64,000 nucleotides of DNA from CAWEWH01 sp963812775. GTDB lineage: Bacteria; Pseudomonadota; Alphaproteobacteria; Rhizobiales; Beijerinckiaceae. Of this stretch, positions 56,861-64,000 are shown piece after piece. The translations under genes were made by a program, and so were the position numbers. Below the pieces are notes generated by a model. It ran no database searches. It was not told where the DNA came from and saw only the letters and a program-made list of their open reading frames with translations. The stretch's first letter is position 1; each line of letters starts with the position of its first letter. The DNA is taken from contig CAWEWH010000006.1 in NCBI GenBank assembly GCA_963812775.1, positions 62,001-126,000 on the forward strand, read 5' to 3'.

Positions 56861-57816
56861 ACCGTCGCCTTGGCCTTGGCCACCATGGTGGTCAGCTCGG
56901 CATCGACGTTGTCGATGTCGTCCTGGAACTTCAACAGCACGTTGAGGGTGCGGCGCACCAGCTCGGCGTCGAGCTCGCGGGCGTGCAGCAGCACCAAGGT
57001 GCGGGCCCAGTCGATGGTCTCGCTGACGGCCGGGCGCTTCTTCAGTTCCAGCGTGCGCAGCCCCTGCACGAAGGCGACAAGCTGGTTCCGCAGCGCCGGC
57101 TCCGCGTCCGGCACGCGGGCGCGGATGATGCGGCGCTCGAGATCGCTTTCGGGGAAAGGAATGAACAGATGCAGGCAGCGACGCTTCAAGGCGTCGCCGA
57201 TCTCGCGCGTGTTGTTGGAGGTCAGGAACACGAGCGGCGTCGAGCGCGCCTTGATGGTGCCGAGCTCGGGAATGGAGATCTGATAGTCGGACAAGACCTC
57301 GAGCAGGAAGGCCTCGAACTCGTCATCGGACTTGTCGATCTCGTCGATGAGCAGCACGGCGCCGTCCTTCGCCCACAGCGCCTTCAAGAGCGGGCGGGGC
57401 TCGAGGAACTCCTCGTTGAAGAAGGTGTCGTCGAACTCGTGCAGGCGGCCGATCGATTCCTTCAGGCCCTTGGCGCCAGCCAGCAGGTCGCCAAGCTTCT
57501 CCTTCAGGACCTGGGTATAAAGAAGCTGCTTGCCGTACTTCCATTCATAGAGGGCCTTGGCCTCGTCGAGGCCCTCGTAGCATTGCAGGCGGATCAGCGG
57601 CTTGCCTGTCAGCTGCGCGGTCGCCTTGGCGAGCTCCGTCTTGCCGACGCCGGCCGGACCTTCGATCAAGAGCGGCTTCTGCAACTGCTCGGCGAGGAAG
57701 ATCGAGGTGGCGATCTGGGTGTTGCAGATATAGCCGCCCATCTCGAAGGCGCGGGCGATCGCGTCGATTGCCGCGGCCGGGCTCGCGGCTGCCGTCACGT
57801 CACGCTCATTCGCCAC
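56857..57816 (-). CDS. MoxR family AAA+ ATPase
   Basis: 319 residues from GTG 57816 (334 from an alternative start at 57861). Walker A is 'IEGPAGVGKTELAKATAQ', Walker B 'GAVLLIDEIDKSDDEF', sensor 1 'TSNNTREIGDALKRRC'. MoxR ATPases form rings and act with VWA partners to mature enzyme complexes; here the partner gene overlaps downstream. Which of the two starts is used is unclear because neither has a good Shine-Dalgarno. Confidence 0.92.
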   Translation of the reverse strand: MANERDVTAAASPAAAIDAIARAFEMGGYICNTQIATSIFLAEQLQKPLLIEGPAGVGKTELAKATAQLTGKPLIRLQCYEGLDEAKALYEWKYGKQLLYTQVLKEKLGDLLAGAKGLKESIGRLHEFDDTFFNEEFLEPRPLLKALWAKDGAVLLIDEIDKSDDEFEAFLLEVLSDYQISIPELGTIKARSTPLVFLTSNNTREIGDALKRRCLHLFIPFPESDLERRIIRARVPDAEPALRNQLVAFVQGLRTLELKKRPAVSETIDWARTLVLLHARELDAELVRRTLNVLLKFQDDIDNVDAELTTMVAKAKATV

Positions 57817-57891
57817 GCTGCCGTCGCTCCCAGATCGATTGCCGTCTCCAGCCGGTACCACCCTTGCATGCGGGCGGCAACTTGGTGGCGC

Positions 57892-58923
57892 TCAATGGTC
57901 GTCATCCATTTCGCCGCCAGCCGCGTGGTCAGGCGTCTTGTCGAAGAAGGCGCGCCAGATTTCCAGTCGCGACGCCAGCTCGCCATTTTGAGCGAGCTCG
58001 TGCGTGCATGCGAGCTGCCGCAACGCCACGCGAGCCGCAGATCGGTGATGGCGGCTGTCCGGCAGGCGGAACGACTGGGCCTCGTTCTCCGCCTTGAAGC
58101 AGAGGACGAGCCGGTTCTTCGTATCGACGAGATCGTCTCGGCCGAAGGCCTGCAAAAGCGTCTGGAACGCCGCATGGAGCGCGGCATCGAAACTTCGATC
58201 CTCGCCGAGCGGACCGATGATCGGATTGCCCGGATGCAGGTAGGCGCAGGGCGTGAGGCCATCGGGGATCGGCGTATTTGCGGAATGTGTGCGACCCGAC
58301 TTGAGCAGCTTTGGCAAGACATGCGTGTGGGGGCCGGGCGGCGACGCGCCGCCAGTGTCCGGCCCGCCGATTTTCTGGAACACCTCGATGCGGCCGAGAT
58401 GGGTGATGGCAACCCGGTGCGGATGATGGCGCAGGATGGCCGCCATTGCGGGATTGGCGGCATCGAACAGGGAAAGGCCGACGCAGCGGCGCAGGACCTC
58501 CAGCAGCTCCGGATCGGATGTTCTGATGCAGAAGTCGCACTGTTCCGACCCGAGCCCCATGTCGAAGAGGACCGAGCGGCGATCATCCGGCCGAACGGCG
58601 GCGGCGTCGGGGCCAAGCTCGGTGAGCGTGCCCCTGCCCTGCCGCCTCGCATCCCGGCTCGGAAGGCACAAGGCGATACCGTGGTTCCACCGGTGCGGCT
58701 TTGCGCTCGGTGTCTCATAGGCGACCGGCCGGGACAGGCCGAGGCGCGCAGGGTCGAACGCGATGGCGCCGCGCGACGTGGCGCGCCGCAACACATCAGG
58801 CTGGTCGAGCAGCGCCGCTTCGTCCGCGTCGTGGTGGAACTCGGCGAGAGCCCCGAACCCTCCCATCGACCATCCCGCTGCGGGATCGGACAGGTAGCGT
58901 CGCACGACGTTGACAAGATGCAT
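57892..58923 (-). CDS. Conserved protein of unknown function
   Basis: 343 residues, in line with and upstream of the MoxR gene. Start 'MHLVNVVRRYLSDPAAGWSM', then 'FGALAEFHHD'. The second half has 'MAAILRHHPHRVAITHLGRI' and the His-rich 'GPHTHVLPKLL', which could bind metal. I recall similar proteins as an uncharacterised family of alphaproteobacteria (possibly DUF6925) but cannot confirm it. There is no signal peptide or membrane segment. The operon with MoxR/VWA hints that it is a client or accessory factor. Confidence 0.7.
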   Translation of the reverse strand: MHLVNVVRRYLSDPAAGWSMGGFGALAEFHHDADEAALLDQPDVLRRATSRGAIAFDPARLGLSRPVAYETPSAKPHRWNHGIALCLPSRDARRQGRGTLTELGPDAAAVRPDDRRSVLFDMGLGSEQCDFCIRTSDPELLEVLRRCVGLSLFDAANPAMAAILRHHPHRVAITHLGRIEVFQKIGGPDTGGASPPGPHTHVLPKLLKSGRTHSANTPIPDGLTPCAYLHPGNPIIGPLGEDRSFDAALHAAFQTLLQAFGRDDLVDTKNRLVLCFKAENEAQSFRLPDSRHHRSAARVALRQLACTHELAQNGELASRLEIWRAFFDKTPDHAAGGEMDDDH

Positions 58924-58997
58924 CGGCGTTGACCCCAGGCCTATTCACCATCCCTTGCGCCGCGCCCAGCGCCCCGATCGGCGGAAAGCGCAAGGCG

Positions 58998-59021
58998 CCC
59001 TCTCCCGCCCGGGAGAGGGCT
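58998..59021. repeat. Perfect short palindrome
   Basis: GCCCTCTCCCG and CGGGAGAGGGC are perfect 11-base arms around a 2-base loop. It lies 40 bases past the acyl-CoA dehydrogenase stop on the minus strand and before the 57892 gene. It is similar to the hairpin at 20009-20040 and is possibly a terminator for the dehydrogenase operon. Confidence 0.55.
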
Positions 59022-59060
59022 TGCCGCGCCGACGCCCGGCCTCGTCACATTGGCCTGCCG

Positions 59061-60293
59061 CTACAGCAGCTCGCCGCCGGCCGCCAGCGCCGAGGTGCCG
59101 TGCTCCTTGTAGGCCTTGACGACGTTGCGGCCGACCTTCCAGCGATGCACCTCGTCGGGACCGTCGACGATGCGCTGCGAGCGCACCTGCGTGTACCAGC
59201 GCGCCAAGGGCGTGTCCTGGCTGTAGCCGAGGGCGCCGTGCAGCTGGATCGCCGTGTCGATGACCTTGTGGACCATGTTGGCGAGATAGACCTTGGCGAT
59301 GGAATTCTCCTGGTTCAGGTCCATGCCCCTCTCGGCCTTGTAGGCGATGTGCAGCAGCATGAGGCGGCCGATATAGAGCTGGGTGGCGCAATCGGCCAGC
59401 ATCCACTGCACGCCCTGGCGATCGGAGATGAGCTGGCCAAAGGTCTTGCGCTGGGTGATGTGCTTCAGCGCCATGTCGAGGGCGCGTTGTGCCTTGGCGA
59501 CGTTGTTCATGCCGTGGCGCAGCCGCCCGTAGGCGAGGCGATGCTGGCCCATGTTGAAGCCGTTGCCCTCGCCGCCGAGCAGGTTCTCGGCCGGCACGAC
59601 GAGATCCTTGATGTCGATCTCGGCATGGCCGCCGCTGATCTTGTCGTGGTGCGGCCCTTCGATCGCCATGTTGGGCACGTTGCGCTTGATTTTGTAGCCG
59701 GGGTTGGGCAGCTCGACCAGGAAAGCCGAATATTGCTTGTGGCGCGGCGCCTCCGGGTCGGTCTTGGCCAGCACCATGGCGAGGTTGGCGACGCTGGCCG
59801 AGGACGAGAACCACTTCTCGCCATTGAGCACGTATTCGCTGTTGCCGCGCTTCTCGGCGCGCGTCTGCTGGCCGGTGGCGTCGGCGCCCGCCGCCTTCTC
59901 GGTCATCGAGAAGCAGATGCGCTTGTCGCCGTTGATCAGCGGCTTCAGGAACTTCTCTTTCTGATGCGGCGTGCCGTGCTCGAGGATGGTGAGCATCGAG
60001 GCGTCGTCCGGCCCCTGCGTGTTCAGCGACAGCGGGCCGAGGAAGCTCTCGCCGAGCTCCATCTGCACGAGCGCGTTGGCGAGATGGCCGAGCCCCATGC
60101 CGCCATATTCCTTGGGAATGAACGGGCACCACAGGCCCTGCGAGCGCGCCTTCTTGCGCAACTTGCCGAGCACATCCTCGAACGGCTTGCCGTCCAGCTC
60201 CTTCTCGGCCGGGATGCACTCGTCATGAACCCATTGCCGCACTTTCTCGCGGACTGCCTTGGCTTCCGGTGGAATCTCGAAATCGATGGCCAT
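59061..60293 (-). CDS. Acyl-CoA dehydrogenase family protein
   Basis: 410 residues. 'CFSMTEKAAGADATGQQTRA' is the FAD/substrate loop, 'YVLNGEKWFSSSASVANLAM' the middle beta domain, and the C-terminal helices include 'LHGALGYSQDTPLARWYTQV', where the last strand positions FAD. It oxidises an acyl-CoA to enoyl-CoA and passes electrons to ETF. Similar ~410-residue members act on medium or branched substrates. It follows the amidase gene on the same strand. Confidence 0.93.
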   Translation of the reverse strand: MAIDFEIPPEAKAVREKVRQWVHDECIPAEKELDGKPFEDVLGKLRKKARSQGLWCPFIPKEYGGMGLGHLANALVQMELGESFLGPLSLNTQGPDDASMLTILEHGTPHQKEKFLKPLINGDKRICFSMTEKAAGADATGQQTRAEKRGNSEYVLNGEKWFSSSASVANLAMVLAKTDPEAPRHKQYSAFLVELPNPGYKIKRNVPNMAIEGPHHDKISGGHAEIDIKDLVVPAENLLGGEGNGFNMGQHRLAYGRLRHGMNNVAKAQRALDMALKHITQRKTFGQLISDRQGVQWMLADCATQLYIGRLMLLHIAYKAERGMDLNQENSIAKVYLANMVHKVIDTAIQLHGALGYSQDTPLARWYTQVRSQRIVDGPDEVHRWKVGRNVVKAYKEHGTSALAAGGELL

Positions 60294-60357
60294 GACGTTT
60301 CCTGCCTCTCTTTGTTTGCTGAAGATCTGGTCTCGTTGGATCGGGTGTCGGCTCGCC

Positions 60358-61752
60358 TCAATGGACTTGCCACATCGGCCACGGCCGCTGCAGCGGCCGC
60401 ATCCTCTCGTAGGCGCGTGCCATCTGCAGCACGCCGAGATCGTCGAAGCGCTTGCCGATGATCTGCAGCCCGATGGGCAGCCCGTCCTCGGTGTAGCCGC
60501 AATTGATGGAGGCGGCGGGCTGCTCCGACATGTTGAAGGGCAGCGTGAAGACGATGTGCTCGAAGGGCCGGCTCACGTCGTTGGTGGGGCACGGCAGCTC
60601 CGCCGCGAAGGCCGGCAGCGGCGCGGTCGGCGACAGCACGTAGTCGTAAGGCCGGCAGGCAGCAACGGCGGCGGCGCGTAGCGCCATGGTCTGGTTGAAG
60701 CCGTTGAAGGCCTCGAGGCCCGAGAGCTTGGCGCCCGTCTCCGCCCATCCCCGGATGAACGGCAGGATCTTTGCCCGCCGTACTTCGGCAAGACGCGAGA
60801 TGTCCGCCCAGGCGCGGATGCGAAAGAAGTTGTCGACGCCGTCGAGCATGGCGCGGGTCTGGAACGGCTTCATCGCGTCCACATGGGCGCCGGCCGCCGC
60901 AAAGGCCTCGGCCGCCGCCGTCACGGCATCGCGCACCGCCGGCTCGACCGGCAGGCCGCAGCCGGCGTCGAGCATGAGGCCGATCTTCAGGCCGCGCAAT
61001 TCGCGGTTGAGCTTGGTCCAGGCGATCGGCGTCGGCGGCAGGCTCATGAAGTCGCGCTCGTCCGGCAGCGCCAGCACGCTCATCAAGAGCGCGCTGTCCT
61101 TGACGGTCCGCGTCATCGGCCCGGCGACGCGGCCCACATAGGGCGGATCGATGGGCACGCGCCCGAGGCTCGGCTTCAGCCCGAAGATGCCGCACCAGCC
61201 CGCCGGGAGACGGACCGAGCCGCCGATGTCGGTGCCGACATGCAGCGGCCCGTAGCCGGCGACGGCGGCCGCCCCGGCGCCGGCGCTGGAGCCGCCGGGA
61301 TTCTTGTCGAGGTTCCAGGGATTGCGCGTCAGCGGATGGAAGCTCGAGAGGCCGGACGACAGCATGCCGTAGTCGGGCATCGTGGTCTTGCTGAAGATGA
61401 CGGCGCCCGCCTCGCGCACGCGCGCCGACGGCGGCGCGTCGGCCGGCATGGGCGCGAGCTCGCTGGCGCCGGTGCCGAGCGGCATCGGCACGCCGGCCGT
61501 CGCCACGTTCTCCTTGATGCTGATGGGCACGCCATCGAGCGGGCCGACGGGATCGCCGCTCCGCCAGCGTGCCTCCGAGGCGCGGGCGGCGGCGCGCGCG
61601 CCCTCGGGGTCGAGCCAGTAGGTCGCCTTCAGGCTGGGCTCGCAGCGCTCGACCTGGCCGAGCACGTCCTCGATCACCTCGACGGGCGAGATCTCCTTCT
61701 TGGCGTAGCGCTCGAGGAGATCGCGCGCCGTCAGCTGATTGAGCTCACCCAA
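60358..61752 (-). CDS. Amidase (amidase signature family)
   Basis: 464 residues. Catalytic Lys in 'VPISIKENVATAGV', the Gly/Ser-rich 'NPGGSSAGAGAAAVAGYG' with the cis-Ser, and 'GTDIGGSVRLPAGWCGIFGL' with the nucleophile Ser are all present. It hydrolyses an amide to a carboxylate and ammonia. I start at TTG 61752, five bases after the upstream stop and preceded by GGGAG; the open frame to 61836 adds only shadow sequence. The operon with a peptide-binding protein suggests catabolism of an amide or peptide-like compound. Confidence 0.9.
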   Translation of the reverse strand: MGELNQLTARDLLERYAKKEISPVEVIEDVLGQVERCEPSLKATYWLDPEGARAAARASEARWRSGDPVGPLDGVPISIKENVATAGVPMPLGTGASELAPMPADAPPSARVREAGAVIFSKTTMPDYGMLSSGLSSFHPLTRNPWNLDKNPGGSSAGAGAAAVAGYGPLHVGTDIGGSVRLPAGWCGIFGLKPSLGRVPIDPPYVGRVAGPMTRTVKDSALLMSVLALPDERDFMSLPPTPIAWTKLNRELRGLKIGLMLDAGCGLPVEPAVRDAVTAAAEAFAAAGAHVDAMKPFQTRAMLDGVDNFFRIRAWADISRLAEVRRAKILPFIRGWAETGAKLSGLEAFNGFNQTMALRAAAVAACRPYDYVLSPTAPLPAFAAELPCPTNDVSRPFEHIVFTLPFNMSEQPAASINCGYTEDGLPIGLQIIGKRFDDLGVLQMARAYERMRPLQRPWPMWQVH

Positions 61753-61756
61753 GCGG

Positions 61757-63250
61757 CTACTCCCAGGACAGCGCCGAAACGTCGTTGGCGAAGATCGGCG
61801 AGTCCTTCCACAATCCCTTGAGCTTGGCGTTGGCAACGTTGATCTGCGGCAACTGGAACAGGAAGACGTTGACCGAGTCGGTGGCGATCATGCGTTGCGC
61901 GTCGCCGAGGAGCTTCAATTTCATCTCCTCGTCGGGCGTCTTGGCGATCTTGGCCATGAGATCGCGGAAGGGCTGCGAGTCGTAGTGGAAATAGTAGTTG
62001 GGATTGGCGTAGGCGGTGACGAGATCCATCGGCTCGACGTGGCTGATGATGGTCAGGTCGAAATTGCCCTTGAAGGTGCCCGACAGCCACTGCGCCCACT
62101 CGACGTTCTCGATCTTGGCGTTGATGCCGACGGCACGCAGTTGCTCGGCGATGACCTCGCCGCCGCGCCGGGCATAGTTGGGCGGCGGCAAGGTGAGCGT
62201 CACTTCGAGCGGCGTCTTGACACCCGCCTCCTGCAACAGCGCCTTGGCCTTGCCGGCGTCGTGCGGGTACATGCCGGTGAGGTCGATATAGCCTGGATCG
62301 ATCGGCACGTAGTGGCTGCCGATGGGCGTGCCGAAGCCGTTCATGGCGCCGTCGATGATGGCCTTGCGGTCCACCGCGTGCGCGAGGGCGCGGCGCACGC
62401 GCGGGTCATCGAACGGCTTCTTGGTGTTGTTGATGGCGAGGATGGTCTTGCCCTCGGTGCCGCCCATGGTGAGCGCAAAGCGCTGATCGGCCTTGAATTG
62501 CGGCACGCTCTGGTAGGAGCCGAAACGCGGGAAGGCGTCCACGTCGCCGGCGAGCAGCGCCGCCACCTGGGCGGCGGCATCGCTGATGAAGCGGAACGTC
62601 ACCTTGTTGATCTTGATTTTTGCCGCGTCACGGAAGCCGTCCCACTTGACGAGGGTCACCGACGAGCCCTTGGCCCAGTTCTCCAATTTGTACGGGCCGG
62701 TGCCGACCGGAGTGGTGGCGGTGGTGGCGGCCGACTTCTCGTTGAGGATGACGGCGGTGTTGAAGCCGAGCCGGAAGAGGAAGTCCGGGTTCGGATCGTT
62801 GAGGGTGAGGACGACGGTTGCGGGGTCGGGAGCCTCGACCTTGAAGGTTCCGAGGAAGGCCTTGTCCTTGTTGCTCGACTTCTCGTTGCCGCCGCGCTCG
62901 AAGGAGAATTTCACGTCCGCCGAGGTGAGCGGGTCGCCGTTCTGAAATTTCACCCCCTGGCGCAGCTTGAACGTGTAGGTCTTGAGGTCGGGCGAGATGG
63001 TCCAGCCCTCGGCGAGCAGCGGCGTGACCTTGCCGTCGGCGTTGATCTTGGTGAGGCCCTCCAGGACGTTGAAGTGCGTCACCTCGCCGATGGCGGCGGC
63101 GGCGGCGCTCGTCGGATCGAGGCCCGGCGGCTCGAGCCCCATGCCGATGACGACGCTGTCCTTCTTGCCCTGCGCGGCAGCGGGACCGGTGAAGCCGGGC
63201 GCCAAGGCCAGCGCCAGGCCGGCGAGCAACAGCGACAATTTTCTGAACAT
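61757..63250 (-). CDS. Peptide-type ABC transporter substrate-binding protein
   Basis: 497 residues. A Sec signal peptide ('MFRKLSLLLAGLALALAPGF' then TGPAAAQG) is followed by solute-binding family 5 segments: 'GEVTHFNVLEGLTKINADGK', 'YTFKLRQGVKFQNGDPLTSA', 'DPRVRRALAHAVDRKAIIDG'. It is a periplasmic receptor for an oligopeptide-like ligand. No permease or ATPase genes lie beside it in the window; it may use a transporter encoded elsewhere. ATG 63250 has GGAGAG upstream. The amidase follows almost directly. Confidence 0.92.
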   Translation of the reverse strand: MFRKLSLLLAGLALALAPGFTGPAAAQGKKDSVVIGMGLEPPGLDPTSAAAAAIGEVTHFNVLEGLTKINADGKVTPLLAEGWTISPDLKTYTFKLRQGVKFQNGDPLTSADVKFSFERGGNEKSSNKDKAFLGTFKVEAPDPATVVLTLNDPNPDFLFRLGFNTAVILNEKSAATTATTPVGTGPYKLENWAKGSSVTLVKWDGFRDAAKIKINKVTFRFISDAAAQVAALLAGDVDAFPRFGSYQSVPQFKADQRFALTMGGTEGKTILAINNTKKPFDDPRVRRALAHAVDRKAIIDGAMNGFGTPIGSHYVPIDPGYIDLTGMYPHDAGKAKALLQEAGVKTPLEVTLTLPPPNYARRGGEVIAEQLRAVGINAKIENVEWAQWLSGTFKGNFDLTIISHVEPMDLVTAYANPNYYFHYDSQPFRDLMAKIAKTPDEEMKLKLLGDAQRMIATDSVNVFLFQLPQINVANAKLKGLWKDSPIFANDVSALSWE

Positions 63251-63370
63251 GGAAACTCTCCGCGGACGGGGATTTCGCAATCTACACGCCTTTGGCAGCG
63301 GGAAACAATCGCCAAGCGCATCCGCGCATGACGGCACGGCATTCAACGTATCTCGCGATGCGCAAAGGGG

Positions 63371-63506
63371 ACTGATCCCTCCCCTTCAGGGGAGGGTGGC
63401 GCGCCGCACTCGCGGCGCGCCGGGTGGGGTCGCGAATCTTCGACCAATGCGACCCCCTCCGGCCGCGCTCCGCGCGGCCACCTCCCCCTAGAGGGGGAGG
63501 ATCAGA
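63371..63506. repeat. Triple-hairpin palindromic element, copy B (inverted relative to copy A)
   Basis: Its reverse complement aligns over its full length with copy A at 53757-53888: same outer arms, same two inner hairpins, and the GACCCCACCC box. It lies between the divergent binding-protein and CoA-transferase genes. It is evidence of a mobile or amplified intergenic repeat in this genome. Confidence 0.8.
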
Positions 63507-63608
63507 GCCGTATCGATATCGCTTTGGACGGCAAGGGCTCCGAGCGGTGGCGCCGTTGCCCCCTGCGCCCTATGGTCCGCAACACATGAAAATCGTGAGG
63601 AGCGCACA

Positions 63609-64000
63609 ATGGCCGGGCCGCTTGCAGGCATCAGGGTGATCGAGATGGGCCAAGCCTATGCCGGCCCCCTGGCGGGCGCCATCCTGGCCGATTTGGGCGC
63701 CGACGTGATCAAGATCGAGAAGCCGGACGGGGGCGACGATGCCCGCGGCTGGGGGCCGCCCTTCGTCGACGGCACTTCGGTGATGTTCCGCGCCAACAAC
63801 CGCAGCAAGCGCTCCGTCGTCCTCGACATCAAGGACGCGGCCGATCGGGAGCGGCTGTTCGCCCTGGCGCGCGGCGCCGACGTCATGATCCAGAACCTGC
63901 GGCCCGGCATCGTCGAGGAGATCGGGGTCGGGCCGTCCACCATGCGGGCCATCAATCCGCGGCTGATCTATTGCTCCATCTGGGCGTTCGGCAGCAAGGG
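63609..64000 (+). CDS. CaiB/BaiF family CoA-transferase (3' end outside window)
   Basis: First 130 residues of a class III CoA-transferase. 'IRVIEMGQAYAGPLAGAILA', 'GADVIKIEKPDGGD', 'FRANNRSKRSVVLDIK' and 'NLRPGIVEEIG' are the family signatures. ATG 63609 follows GAGGAG about six bases upstream. It is a paralogue of the gene at 51092. The location next to the amidase/acyl-CoA dehydrogenase operon (divergent) suggests CoA activation in the same catabolic route. Confidence 0.92.
   Translation, partial: MAGPLAGIRVIEMGQAYAGPLAGAILADLGADVIKIEKPDGGDDARGWGPPFVDGTSVMFRANNRSKRSVVLDIKDAADRERLFALARGADVMIQNLRPGIVEEIGVGPSTMRAINPRLIYCSIWAFGSK

Noticed and set aside
58929..60461. 510-codon plus-strand open frame
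   Set aside because: Antisense to the acyl-CoA dehydrogenase; typical high-GC shadow rich in Leu, Val and His.
61739..63331. 530-codon plus-strand open frame
   Set aside because: Antisense to the peptide-binding protein, which has a signal peptide and clear family segments.

Overview
The window is a 64-kb piece of a high-GC chromosome, gene-dense and in places divergently organised. Gene content, Shine-Dalgarno-led starts and intergenic palindromes point to an alphaproteobacterium, most likely of the Hyphomicrobiales (Rhizobiales). The clues are a class III cyclase/TolB-like/TPR protein, a fused transaldolase/glucose-6-phosphate isomerase next to gnd and zwf, a Ku-LigD pair, and triple-hairpin and 'CATGATC...GATCATG' repeats. 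I cannot place it to genus. No rRNA, tRNA, CRISPR array, transposase, integrase or recognisable defence locus was seen.

Layout. 1-3.9 kb: three glycosyltransferases and a polysaccharide-deacetylase-like gene, probably an envelope glycan or exopolysaccharide cluster. 3.9-9.9 kb: a five-domain Yej/Dpp-type peptide ABC transporter operon. 10.0-11.1 kb: topoisomerase IB. 11.2-15.98 kb: a stretch that looks lower in GC, holding a cyclase/TPR protein, a Crp/Fnr regulator, small secreted proteins and gene remnants. It is bracketed by two 45-bp direct copies of the 3' end of an amidoligase gene. 17-25.3 kb: a PRC-barrel protein, then an alpha-2-macroglobulin/PBP1C pair for periplasmic defence and peptidoglycan work. 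25.5-29.3 kb: a degenerate secreted trypsin-like protein, a DEAD-box RNA helicase, a small secreted protein and a PilZ protein. 29.6-33.1 kb: glucokinase and trehalose synthesis (otsA, otsB). 33.3-37.5 kb: a ferritin-like DUF892 protein and the Ku/LigD non-homologous end-joining pair. 37.5-41.5 kb: a GH3 beta-glucosidase and an SDR/MaoC pair. 41.8-47.2 kb: tal-pgi, gnd and zwf, the oxidative and non-oxidative pentose phosphate genes. 47.3-54.4 kb: mixed metabolism (LysE exporter, PNPOx-like protein, alpha/beta hydrolase, ketopantoate-reductase-like protein, CoA transferase, luciferase-like oxidoreductase, Cys-cluster protein). 54.5-58.9 kb: a Tyr/Gly-rich secreted protein and a MoxR-VWA operon. 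59.1-64 kb: an operon of a peptide-binding protein, an amidase and an acyl-CoA dehydrogenase, then a second, truncated CoA transferase.

The most striking sequence-level signal is not a new pathway. It is three dense clusters of single-base indels, in PBP1C/alpha-2-macroglobulin, the DEAD helicase, and tal-pgi/gnd/zwf. The protein sequence stays conserved by hopping between frames, while the rest of the window is almost indel-free. I read this as base-level assembly or sequencing error, not gene decay. The best candidate for real unusual biology is the 4.7-kb segment between direct repeats of a gene 3' end, which looks like the footprint of an integration or duplication event.
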